Part shown: positions 24,281-32,517 of the stretch, one piece after another | Layout: each line of letters opens with the position of its first letter | Numbering within the stretch: position 1 is the first letter of the stretch | Source of the DNA: Verrucomicrobium sp. | Lineage (GTDB): Bacteria; Verrucomicrobiota; Verrucomicrobiia; Methylacidiphilales; UBA1321 | Direction of reading: 5' to 3' | DNA: 64,000 nucleotides | Assembly: GCA_017849585.1 (NCBI GenBank) | Contig: JAFIGT010000021.1 | Location: 1-64,000, forward strand | Made by a program: the position numbers and the translations under genes | Notes under the pieces: generated by a model | Seen by the model: only the letters and a program-made list of their open reading frames with translations | Database searches by the model: none | Told to the model about the DNA's origin: nothing

Positions 24281-26641
24281 ATGAAAAAATGGATCAGTTT
24301 TGGTATTTGGGCAGGGCTGTTAATTCTGGCAGGGCAAGCCGCCGAGACGGGAACAATCGGTTATGTTGAGCCGGCGAAGACGGTAGGTTGGTGGAAGGTG
24401 GGAGACACCGTGAAGTTCAAATTGGGCGGAGGAAAGTTGCCAGAGGGTACTACTCAGGTCGAAGGTATCCTGACGAATGTAGAAGGGGATGAGATCACCC
24501 GGGTGAAGTCGGCCCGTGAGGAATTTGAAAATAACGGTTGGCAGTGGAAACCGACAACACCCGGTTATTATGAAGTTGAATTTGCCGCTCTGGCTGGTGA
24601 GAAGGGGGGCAAGACAACGTTGGTTCATCCCTATAACGTGCGCCGCCGCGATAGCGCGGGCAACGTGGTGACCAAGACGTTTACGCGCGAACGGCAGGGT
24701 TTTGTCGTCATGCCAACTCCTCTCGAAGCCAAGCCACCGACGGGCCAATACGGTTTCGATTATGAAAATAATCCTGAGGCGGTGCTGCTTTCCAAATTGA
24801 TGGGTTTTGATTTCGCGCGGGTGTTGGTGAACTGGGGTGATGCTGATCCGAAGCGGGCTCTCGAACCAGCCAAGGGCCAGTACAATTGGGATCGTCTGGA
24901 CCCGCATGTGGATCTCCTCTCGAAAGCGGGCTTGCAAATCATGGGGCAGATTTCCTTCACTCCAATCTGGGCGTCTCCATTCCCCGAAAAACGCAACGTG
25001 AATATTTGCGTGGTTGAAGCCACCGCCTATGCGCCGGTTAATATCGATGACTACGCACAGTTCGCCGAGGTGGTGGTGAATCGGTACAAGGACCGCATCA
25101 GTCATTGGGAAATCTGGAACGAGCCGAGCATTCCCGGCGGCAGTTGCTACTGGTCGGATACGACGGAGAATTACGCCAAGATTCTCGAAGCCGGTTACAA
25201 GGCGATCAAGCGCGCACAACCCGATGCGGTCGTTTCGCTCGGCGGTCTGGGCCCGCGCAAGCCGTATCATTCCTTTTACAATCGTCTACTGAAGATGGGC
25301 ATGGACAAGTACTGGGATGTGCTTTCTCTGCACGGAGCATGGAATTCGCCGGAAGATTACCGTGAGATTGATGCTCGTTACAAGCTGGCGCCCAAGCCGG
25401 CCATGTCGACGGAATGGCATGCGATTTTGCAGGGGAATATGCAGTCCGATCCGATTCTGGCGGAGACGGCACTTTCCTTCAAAATGATGAAGGATCTGTT
25501 TTACCAACATAAGGTGGGTGTGACGCGTGTGCTTGCTTTTGAGATGATCAATCTCACCGAAAAGGAAGCGCTGCCTTATGCGATCGAGAACAAATGGTTC
25601 ACACATGCGTCGGGATTTTTTCGGCATCATCCCCAGATTGAACCCCGGCAACCGGCGATGGTTTTGGCCCATTACATTGAAGTGGTTGGACGCAAGGCGA
25701 CCTATGTGAAAGAGTTCAAACTCTCCGACGAAACAACGGCGCTGCAATTCGATACGGCGCGCGGTCCGCTCATTATTTTCTGGGCTGAAACTGGCACCAT
25801 TCCGGCCAAGTCCATCAAGCCATTTCTACAGGCTGATTCACAGGTGCGTGACTGGGAAGGGCGGACAATGAAGGCTGGCGCTGAACTGGAAGCCAGGAAG
25901 ATCTATTACGTGCTGTCACCCAGTGCGGAGGCGCTGAGCAAGGCGGCTGTGGCGGATAAGCTCGTCTACATTCGCAAGGCGAACCGGTCGGCTCAGTCGC
26001 TGGTAAAGGCGTCGTATGTGAACGGCAAACTGTTTGCTGCGCCGGGTGGAGCTTTGACCGTTCCGGAAAACGCGTGGATTACGACGGACTGGAAGCTTGG
26101 AAAAATTCAGCAAGGTGCTCATGAAGAATCGTTCTCGGTGCGTGCCGCGGTGGGAGCCACCGAAGACGGTCTCGATGTCGTCGTGGAAGTGAAGGACAAA
26201 GCTCACGTTCAGAAAGAACCGCAACCGGCTTGGTGGGGCGGCGACAGCCTGCAGCTCGCCTTTGATTGCGAGGGTTCGGGTTTTGCTGGTGGCAATACGG
26301 AGTTTGTCTGTGCGCTGACTGACAGTGGTTCGGTAGTGTGGAAACTGACGGCGGCTGATCCTCGTGGCGATATTCCTGGCAAGTGGTCGCCGGCGAATGG
26401 ACCGGCGAAGTTTGCCGAGGCGAAAATCACGCATGAGGGAGACGTCACGTTGTATCAGCTGCGCTTCCCATGGGCAGAGTTGTATCCGATGGCGTATGAT
26501 GCGACCAAACCCATTCGGGTGTCTTTCGCGGTGAATAACAACAACGGAGCGGGTCGCGCGGAATACCTGGAATGGGGTAATGGTATCGTGAAGGACAAGG
26601 ATCCTGCCACGTACGGTCAATTGAACTTCATCGGAAAATAG
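24281..26641 (+). CDS. Secreted clan GH-A glycoside hydrolase with CBM9-like C-terminus (paralogue 2)
   Basis: 786 residues from the ATG at 24281, chosen because it starts a normal signal peptide (MKKWISFGIWAGLLILAGQA); the upstream extension does not look coding. Order: N-terminal beta domain (about 25-140, GYYEVEFAAL), GH39-like barrel (about 155-490) with HWEIWNEP (Glu281) and MSTEWHAI (Glu378), a linker domain, then the CBM9-like region (about 580-786; KAHVQKEPQPAWWGGD, FPWAELYP, FAVNNNNGAGR). It is closest to the next gene, 18 bp downstream, and more distant from the 5414 product. Substrate unknown; the operon is probably under IclR control. Confidence 0.83.
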   Translation: MKKWISFGIWAGLLILAGQAAETGTIGYVEPAKTVGWWKVGDTVKFKLGGGKLPEGTTQVEGILTNVEGDEITRVKSAREEFENNGWQWKPTTPGYYEVEFAALAGEKGGKTTLVHPYNVRRRDSAGNVVTKTFTRERQGFVVMPTPLEAKPPTGQYGFDYENNPEAVLLSKLMGFDFARVLVNWGDADPKRALEPAKGQYNWDRLDPHVDLLSKAGLQIMGQISFTPIWASPFPEKRNVNICVVEATAYAPVNIDDYAQFAEVVVNRYKDRISHWEIWNEPSIPGGSCYWSDTTENYAKILEAGYKAIKRAQPDAVVSLGGLGPRKPYHSFYNRLLKMGMDKYWDVLSLHGAWNSPEDYREIDARYKLAPKPAMSTEWHAILQGNMQSDPILAETALSFKMMKDLFYQHKVGVTRVLAFEMINLTEKEALPYAIENKWFTHASGFFRHHPQIEPRQPAMVLAHYIEVVGRKATYVKEFKLSDETTALQFDTARGPLIIFWAETGTIPAKSIKPFLQADSQVRDWEGRTMKAGAELEARKIYYVLSPSAEALSKAAVADKLVYIRKANRSAQSLVKASYVNGKLFAAPGGALTVPENAWITTDWKLGKIQQGAHEESFSVRAAVGATEDGLDVVVEVKDKAHVQKEPQPAWWGGDSLQLAFDCEGSGFAGGNTEFVCALTDSGSVVWKLTAADPRGDIPGKWSPANGPAKFAEAKITHEGDVTLYQLRFPWAELYPMAYDATKPIRVSFAVNNNNGAGRAEYLEWGNGIVKDKDPATYGQLNFIGK

Positions 26642-26659
26642 CCTCTATTTCTACCTCAT

Positions 26660-29056
26660 ATGATGAAAAAGACTCTTCTCATGGGCGGTCTGATCCTTTG
26701 TCTGCTTCAGAATGGAGCCGGAGCGGCAGAGCCCGCCGCCCCGGCTGCGGTGAAGCCTTATTATCTGCAGGCGGACACGCTCGGTTCTTGGTGGAAGTTG
26801 GGACAAACGGTAACTTATCGTAGCGGCGGCGGACCGATACCGGAAGATCTCGTGTCGGTTGTGGGAGCGATCACCAATGCGAACGACGATGCCGTGGCGC
26901 AGGTGATTGTGAAGCGCGAAGAGATGGAGACCAAAGGCTGGACGTGGTCTCCTAAGGAACCGGGCTTTTACGAGGTGGAATTTAGCTATCGCAATACCGC
27001 GGGTGAGAAGAAGGAACTGCCTCGCTATTTCGAAGTGAAGGCTCCGGGCGCGACGGAAAAGAAAATCTTCAAGCGTGAGCGTCAGGGTTTCGCGGTGCTG
27101 CCCGTCGGGTCGACGCCTCCGGCGAAAGCGGTGGGACAATTCGGTTTGGCCAACGATCATCCGACGCCGGAAGACATGCAGCTTGCGAAGTTCGTGGGCT
27201 TTGATCTGGTGCGCCTGACTGTGCCGTGGGGAGCGATGTTTACCAACTTAAAAGCGGCCATCGAGCCCGTGAAGGGCGAGTATCATTGGGAGCATCTCGA
27301 CAAATGTGTCGATCTCTACACGCAGGCTGGTTTTGTCATCAATGCGCAGTTTCTTTATACGCCAGTCTGGGCGTCGCCGTTCCCGGAGAAAGTGGACAAG
27401 ATCAATATCTGCGTGCGCGAGGCCAATGCCTATGCGCCCAAAGACATGAATGACTTCACGAACTTTGTCGCACTGACGGTGAATCGCTATAAAGATCGCA
27501 TTCGTCTGTGGGAGATCTGGAACGAGCCGAGCATTCCCGGCGGCAGTGTCTTCTGGTCGGATACGACGGAGAATTTCGTCGCGATGCTGAAGGCTGGTTC
27601 CCTGACGGTGAAAAAGAATCAACCCGAAGCGCAAGTGTGGATTGGAGGACTTGGGCCGCGTGCTCCCTATCATGCTTTCTACAACAAGGTGCTGCAGCAG
27701 GGCGGCGGCGACTACTTCGATGTGCTCTCACTGCACGGCAGCTATAACGTGCCGGCGGAGAAATTCCGCGCCATCGAGAAGTCGAATGGCGTCGCGCCGA
27801 AGCCTGCGATTCAGGGTGAATGGCATGCGATTCTGCAGGGGAATAATCAAAGCTCGCCGGTGCTTTCGGAGCAGGCGCTCTCGATGAAGATGATGAAGGA
27901 TCTGCTCTTCCAACTGAAGCATGGCGTGGGTCGCATCATCATGTTCGAACTGAAAAATCTCGTGGAAAAAGAAGTGCTCGGCTATGCGAGCCAGAACAAA
28001 TGGTTCGTTCACAGCTCCGGACTATTCCGACGTCAACCCTACGTCGAACCACGCCAACCGGCCGTTGTGCTGGCGAATTTCCTCGATACGGTGAATCGCA
28101 AGGCCACGTTTACTAAGGAACTAAAACTTGCGGACAACATCATTGCTCTGGCCCTGCAGACCAACAATGGTCCAGTGGTGGCTTTTTGGGGAGAGAAGGT
28201 TGCACCCTCAGTCAGCCTCGTGAAGCCTCTGGCAACGCCCGCGTCTGTCCTCAAGGATTGGGAAGGCAAGCCGATTGCCATGGATGGGAAGACACGCTTG
28301 GTTGAGAATCGCGTGTACTACCTCACGGCGGTCAATGCCGATGTGATCGCGAGAACGCCCGAGCAGGATCTGCTCATCTCGCCACGCGCGCAATCGCGCT
28401 CGGCCGCGAATGTGCCGAAGGGTACTTATGCGCGCGGTCCTCTCTTTACCTCGGTCGAGACTCCTGCCACGTTGCCGGAGTCGGGCTGGTTGAAGAATGA
28501 CTGGGCGTTGACCAAGCTGAACGCAGTGGCCCACGATGAGTCATTCTCGGTGCGTGCGGCCGTCGGCGCGAGCGATGCTGGATTGGATCTTGTTGTCGAA
28601 GTCAAAGACAAGACGCACGTGCAGAAGGAACCGCAACCGGCCTGGTGGAATGGTGACAGTTTACAACTGGCCATCGATTGTGAGGGTAGCGGCTTCTTTG
28701 GCGGTAACACCGAGTTCGTCTCTGCGTTGACAGAAAGCGGGCCGCAAATCTGGAAGCTGGTGGCTGCGGATCCGCGCGGTGATATTCCGCAAAAATGGTC
28801 GGCAGCGAATGGTCCGGCGAAATTTGTGGAGCAAAAGATTACGCGCGAGGGAGAAACGACGCGTTATCAAATTCGCATTCCTTGGTCGGAACTCTATCCG
28901 TTGGCCAACGATCCCACGAAGCCGCTACGAATCTCCTTCGCTGTGAATAATAACAACGGCTCGGGACGGGCAGAATATCTCGATTGGGGCGGAGGCATCA
29001 CGAAGGACAAAGATCCCGCCTTGTACGGTATCCTGCAGGCCTTTCCCGCGAAATAA
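26660..29056 (+). CDS. Secreted clan GH-A glycoside hydrolase with CBM9-like C-terminus (paralogue 3)
   Basis: 798 residues (ATG at 26660 or 26663). Signal peptide LLMGGLILCLLQNGAGAAE. It has the same domain order as paralogues 1 and 2: beta domain with GFYEVEFSY, barrel with LWEIWNEP (acid/base Glu289) and IQGEWHAIL (nucleophile candidate Glu387), and a CBM9-like C-terminus with KTHVQKEPQPAWWNGD and IPWSELYPL. The 18-bp gap and high similarity to the gene before it point to tandem duplication. A 14-bp perfect hairpin ends the operon. Whether the pair differs in substrate cannot be told from sequence. Confidence 0.83.
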   Translation: MMKKTLLMGGLILCLLQNGAGAAEPAAPAAVKPYYLQADTLGSWWKLGQTVTYRSGGGPIPEDLVSVVGAITNANDDAVAQVIVKREEMETKGWTWSPKEPGFYEVEFSYRNTAGEKKELPRYFEVKAPGATEKKIFKRERQGFAVLPVGSTPPAKAVGQFGLANDHPTPEDMQLAKFVGFDLVRLTVPWGAMFTNLKAAIEPVKGEYHWEHLDKCVDLYTQAGFVINAQFLYTPVWASPFPEKVDKINICVREANAYAPKDMNDFTNFVALTVNRYKDRIRLWEIWNEPSIPGGSVFWSDTTENFVAMLKAGSLTVKKNQPEAQVWIGGLGPRAPYHAFYNKVLQQGGGDYFDVLSLHGSYNVPAEKFRAIEKSNGVAPKPAIQGEWHAILQGNNQSSPVLSEQALSMKMMKDLLFQLKHGVGRIIMFELKNLVEKEVLGYASQNKWFVHSSGLFRRQPYVEPRQPAVVLANFLDTVNRKATFTKELKLADNIIALALQTNNGPVVAFWGEKVAPSVSLVKPLATPASVLKDWEGKPIAMDGKTRLVENRVYYLTAVNADVIARTPEQDLLISPRAQSRSAANVPKGTYARGPLFTSVETPATLPESGWLKNDWALTKLNAVAHDESFSVRAAVGASDAGLDLVVEVKDKTHVQKEPQPAWWNGDSLQLAIDCEGSGFFGGNTEFVSALTESGPQIWKLVAADPRGDIPQKWSAANGPAKFVEQKITREGETTRYQIRIPWSELYPLANDPTKPLRISFAVNNNNGSGRAEYLDWGGGITKDKDPALYGILQAFPAK

Positions 29057-29072
29057 ATCAGGAGAGTCACTT

Positions 29073-29104
29073 CGCCGTCTCATCGAACCATCGATGAGAC
29101 GGCG
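29073..29104. terminator. Bidirectional terminator hairpin
   Basis: CGCCGTCTCATCGA (29073-29086), loop ACCA, TCGATGAGACGGCG (29091-29104): a perfect 14-bp stem between convergent genes. There is no long T-run on either side, but the stem is very stable. Confidence 0.7.
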
Positions 29105-29111
29105 GACGTGT

Positions 29112-31511
29112 TTACCAGAAGATCTGGACGGACCCGGAAAGGTCGCGGAGTTCGAGGACAGTACCTGCGAAGTCGGTGCGCACGGTGGGCGACAAGACGG
29201 CGGAATCGCTTTCGCGCAGGAATGTAGTGGTGCGTTCGAATCCGGTTTCGGGCCGGAACCGCAACGTGGCATGGTCCAATCCGGTCACTTGCACTTTGCG
29301 TTTGAGCAGGGGCGCGCGCGGTTCGCGATCCTGGCACGTTAGCAGACCTTTTTCCTGCTCCACGAATACGCGACATTCCAGATTGGCCGCCTTGCCGAGG
29401 TGATAGGAGGTGATGCCCTTTTCGATCATGGTTTCCGTGGGCATGAAGACCGGAGCGCCTTCCGGCATGCGTAGCTTCACACCCACGGTCATGTCGGGAC
29501 TGTAAGCGGAGAGATAAAGCGCATTGGCATGACGACGGAAATTGAGCCGCGGATTGAGCTGCTGCGGCGAGGGCTTCGCGAAATCAATGGTGTAGCCGAA
29601 TTTCTGGAGCACCTCGCGCATGAGATTCTCAGGATAATAGAATTCCTTAGCATCGAGCATGAAGACATCAAAGCCGCTCGGGGCAACCACAAAGGAGTTC
29701 GTGCCTCGCAGCCAAATGATTTGACCGCCCTTCCATTCCGGGCGCGCGACGCAGACGGCGGCGGTGCGTTGTTCGGCACCTTGCACATAGGTGGCCAACG
29801 TAGAAACTGAATCCGCCTCGATGGTTTGTAGGTCGAGCGCCCCGCCGGAGAGAAGGGCATTGTGCCGGACCTTGGAGCGTTGTCCGTTGATCTCGATTTC
29901 CAAATCACCTTCCATTGCGGGAGCGGATTTTTGCGAGAGAAGTTTACGCAAGGCCGGATCGGTGACCGGTCCATAGAGCAGCACTTGACCACCTGCCGCT
30001 ACCAGCGTCTCGAGTTCTCGAAGGACTTTCGGATTGGCGGCCGCAGCAGTTGGAACAACGATAACGCTTTTCGTATAGTTGGCGCCTTGTTGGCGCGAAC
30101 TCAGGAAGTTGCCCGTACTGACGACGGTGTTGAGGGGGAAACCCAGATTGATGGCGTCGCGCATGAACAAGTCACCGAAAAAGACTTCCTCATAGCGTTG
30201 TTGGTTGAAGGCCAGATCATGATACTCGTCGAACGGATAGAGCCACACGAGCGGTCCGGCTTCATCCGGAGTCGTGGCATAGCAGGAGAGCAATTCCGGG
30301 ATGACTTCGCCTGGAACTTGGGGCGGCATTTCGCCATAGGAATTATCGACGGTGAGAATGGAGAGATTCTCCGGACTGCACGCCTTGCCATGCGCGTTGA
30401 GTCGCGTCATCGCGAGAGGTAGGTAGAGATCGTGCGCCTTGCGTTGATATTGATGATACCACGGACTGAAGGCCCACCAAGGATCATGGATATAGTAGCG
30501 GAAAAGATAGCTTTTGCCGGAGGGAACTTCCGCCACGCGGGACATCCAGCCGGCCATCTCCAGGCCGAAGTCACCGGTGATGGCGGCCCAGGGGGAGTTT
30601 GGAGGAATTTCGAGGTCGGAGATCTGCGAGTAAATGTCGCGGAGCGGCACGGCATCGGTGGCGATGTCAATGCCCGTGGTGGAGTTCGAACCGCGCGTGC
30701 GCAACGGAATATCCGAGCATTCGCTACGGAACTCCCGCCAGAATTCCATGATGCCCTGTCGCACCTCGTTGCCGCGATCGGCGGAGAATTTTTTTTTGTC
30801 GAAGGTGGAGCCGATAATGCCCCACGTGTCCTTGCCGAAACCCAATCCATTCGAAAGCCAGAGAAAGTCGAACCCCAGATCCTGGAAGTAGCAGGTCACT
30901 TGCCGACCGAGGAACGCACCGAAGGGCGTACCCTCGGGAATGCCGGACGGATATCCAGCATAGCTGCGCGTATCTTGATGGAGGTGTTCGGCGCAGTAGA
31001 TGAAGGTTTTGCCGCAACCGGCGCCAGCGCTGGGATTGCCCGTGCAAATTTCCGGGTGACGTTCGTATTTAAACGTGGACTTGGCGAATTCCGGACCCGG
31101 ATCGAAAATGGCACCCACGCGGAGGGGCTTGCTGTAGATTTCACGCGCGGAAGTTTTCAGTGTATCGATCAAGCGTTTCAAATCGCGGTAGCGATACTCA
31201 GGCGGATTTTCGCGATAGAAGAAGGGCTTGCTGGCGATCGAGTCATCCTTCGCGTCGGAGTGGGGATTGGCCGAACCGATGAAGCGGGACCATTCGAATG
31301 TGGCCTCCATGTCCCGGTTGTAATCCAGAATTTCGGAACCGTCCGAGACCCACAACAGCACATCGACGGTTTCCCCATGGACGATCAACGGCAGCCATTG
31401 CCGGAAGAGCGTGTCGCAGACGGCTTTCAGACCTTCTGGAGTCTGGTCATGAAAGGGTTTGAGGGTGACTTCGAGACAGATATTGCGAAGAGTGTTCATG
31501 GGTATGGGCAT
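29112..31511 (-). CDS. Large conserved-looking protein of unknown function, possible glycoside hydrolase
   Basis: 799 residues with no signal peptide (MPIPMNTLRNICLEVTLKPF), so probably cytoplasmic; ATG at 31499 is an equally good start. I do not recognise the family. Residues about 1-480 are rich in Trp/Tyr/Asp/Glu segments typical of a sugar-processing barrel (VDVLLWVSDGSEILDYNRD, GFDFLWLSNGLGFGKDTWG, ITGDFGLEMAGWMSR, VWLYPFDEYHDLAF). Residues about 520-590 look like the Rossmann-like trimerisation domain of beta-galactosidases (KSVIVVPTAAAANPKVLREL, AAGGQVLLYGPVTD). The rest is beta-rich. The araC-type gene 70 bp upstream on the same strand probably controls it. It might process oligosaccharides made by the secreted enzymes; this is inference. 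Confidence 0.6.
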   Translation of the reverse strand: MPIPMNTLRNICLEVTLKPFHDQTPEGLKAVCDTLFRQWLPLIVHGETVDVLLWVSDGSEILDYNRDMEATFEWSRFIGSANPHSDAKDDSIASKPFFYRENPPEYRYRDLKRLIDTLKTSAREIYSKPLRVGAIFDPGPEFAKSTFKYERHPEICTGNPSAGAGCGKTFIYCAEHLHQDTRSYAGYPSGIPEGTPFGAFLGRQVTCYFQDLGFDFLWLSNGLGFGKDTWGIIGSTFDKKKFSADRGNEVRQGIMEFWREFRSECSDIPLRTRGSNSTTGIDIATDAVPLRDIYSQISDLEIPPNSPWAAITGDFGLEMAGWMSRVAEVPSGKSYLFRYYIHDPWWAFSPWYHQYQRKAHDLYLPLAMTRLNAHGKACSPENLSILTVDNSYGEMPPQVPGEVIPELLSCYATTPDEAGPLVWLYPFDEYHDLAFNQQRYEEVFFGDLFMRDAINLGFPLNTVVSTGNFLSSRQQGANYTKSVIVVPTAAAANPKVLRELETLVAAGGQVLLYGPVTDPALRKLLSQKSAPAMEGDLEIEINGQRSKVRHNALLSGGALDLQTIEADSVSTLATYVQGAEQRTAAVCVARPEWKGGQIIWLRGTNSFVVAPSGFDVFMLDAKEFYYPENLMREVLQKFGYTIDFAKPSPQQLNPRLNFRRHANALYLSAYSPDMTVGVKLRMPEGAPVFMPTETMIEKGITSYHLGKAANLECRVFVEQEKGLLTCQDREPRAPLLKRKVQVTGLDHATLRFRPETGFERTTTFLRESDSAVLSPTVRTDFAGTVLELRDLSGSVQIFW

Positions 31512-31580
31512 GATCGTATACCGGGTGGGCTGCCATGTCTTGGCTCCTGCGTCTCTGTTTGTTTTACCGCCTAATGAAGA

Positions 31581-32447
31581 TCAATGAAGTCCAAACTTTT
31601 CCCGGAAATCACCCGGGTTAAATCGAGTGGCTTTCTTAAATGCGCGGTAGAAATAAGAGAGGTCGTTGAAACCGCATGCAAAGCAGATTTCGGAGATAGT
31701 GCGGGTCGGTTCCGAGAGCAATTTGTCGCGGGCCACCTGCAGGCGGCGGGTGAGCAAATGTTGTCGGATGCTCTGGCCGCGCGTGCGCTGATAGAGGCGG
31801 CAGAGATGACTTTGGGTGACGCCGATCTCGCGCGCGAGGGCTGAGTAGTCTAATTCCCGGCCATAGTTTTCCTCGATGAGCGTATCGATGTAGGTGACGA
31901 TGCCGGCGTTACGGTTGGCCTTGAGCTTGCGGGCGCCGAGACGGATGATCAGCGCGAGAAGCTTGAGAAGCTCCATCTTGATCACCATCTGGTAATTGAA
32001 GCGGGCTTGTTTGAATTCCGATTCCAGGTGAGGAAAGATGGCGGCGATCTCACGATTGGAATCCAGAATGTAGAGCTGCTCCCGCTGGCGGCGCAACGTG
32101 TCATTCAAATGCGGCGCGAAAATCGAGAAGAAGGAGAAGTCGTTGTTCATCTCCCGCAGGCCGAAATCGAGCATCCTAGGCAGGAACAGGACATTGTAGA
32201 CGGTGACTGACTGCCCCGGTTTCAGGATGTAGGTCGTCTCATCCTCGGGATGAACCAGATAGAGCGTTCCCGGTGACACCGGATAGAGCGCGCCATTGAT
32301 GAGCATCTGGCATTTGCCTGAAACAATGTAGGTGATCTTCCAGAATTCCCGGCGGTGGGTGCGCTTGGAAATGCGCGATGTGTGTCGCACACGAAAGATA
32401 TTGAATGGAAAATCCGAGCTGAAACTGCGTGGTCGGCGAATCAACAT
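31581..32447 (-). CDS. AraC-family transcriptional regulator
   Basis: 288 residues from ATG 32447. The N-terminal cupin-like sensor (about 20-130) has HRREFWKITYIVSGKCQMLI, with GTLYLVHPEDETTY. The C-terminal double HTH has LDYSALAREIGVTQSHLCRLY and ISEICFACGFNDLSYFYRAFK. The frame is open to an ATG at 32495, but the first residues would then overlap the transcription-terminator hairpin of the upstream gene (32491-32515), so the shorter form is preferred. It is followed on the same strand by the 799-residue unknown protein, its likely target. The family normally activates in response to a sugar or its derivative. Confidence 0.86.
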   Translation of the reverse strand: MLIRRPRSFSSDFPFNIFRVRHTSRISKRTHRREFWKITYIVSGKCQMLINGALYPVSPGTLYLVHPEDETTYILKPGQSVTVYNVLFLPRMLDFGLREMNNDFSFFSIFAPHLNDTLRRQREQLYILDSNREIAAIFPHLESEFKQARFNYQMVIKMELLKLLALIIRLGARKLKANRNAGIVTYIDTLIEENYGRELDYSALAREIGVTQSHLCRLYQRTRGQSIRQHLLTRRLQVARDKLLSEPTRTISEICFACGFNDLSYFYRAFKKATRFNPGDFREKFGLH

Positions 32448-32490
32448 TCGAAGGGCATAGTAACAGCTGGAGGGCAGTGATCCAGTCCAG

Positions 32491-32515
32491 AACAAGGGAC
32501 CCGAAGGTCCCTGTT
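32491..32515 (-). terminator. UUCG-capped terminator of the Verru_Chthon operon
   Basis: In minus-strand RNA sense, AACAGGGACC, loop UUCG, GGUCCCUUGUU. The stem with the very stable UUCG tetraloop begins three bases after the stop codon of the 1223-residue gene. Confidence 0.7.
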
Positions 32516-32517
32516 AG

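Noticed and set aside
30432-31574. 380-residue plus-strand frame opposite the 799-residue gene
   Set aside because: The minus-strand frame is twice as long, has better codon pattern, and sits 70 bp after a regulator gene.
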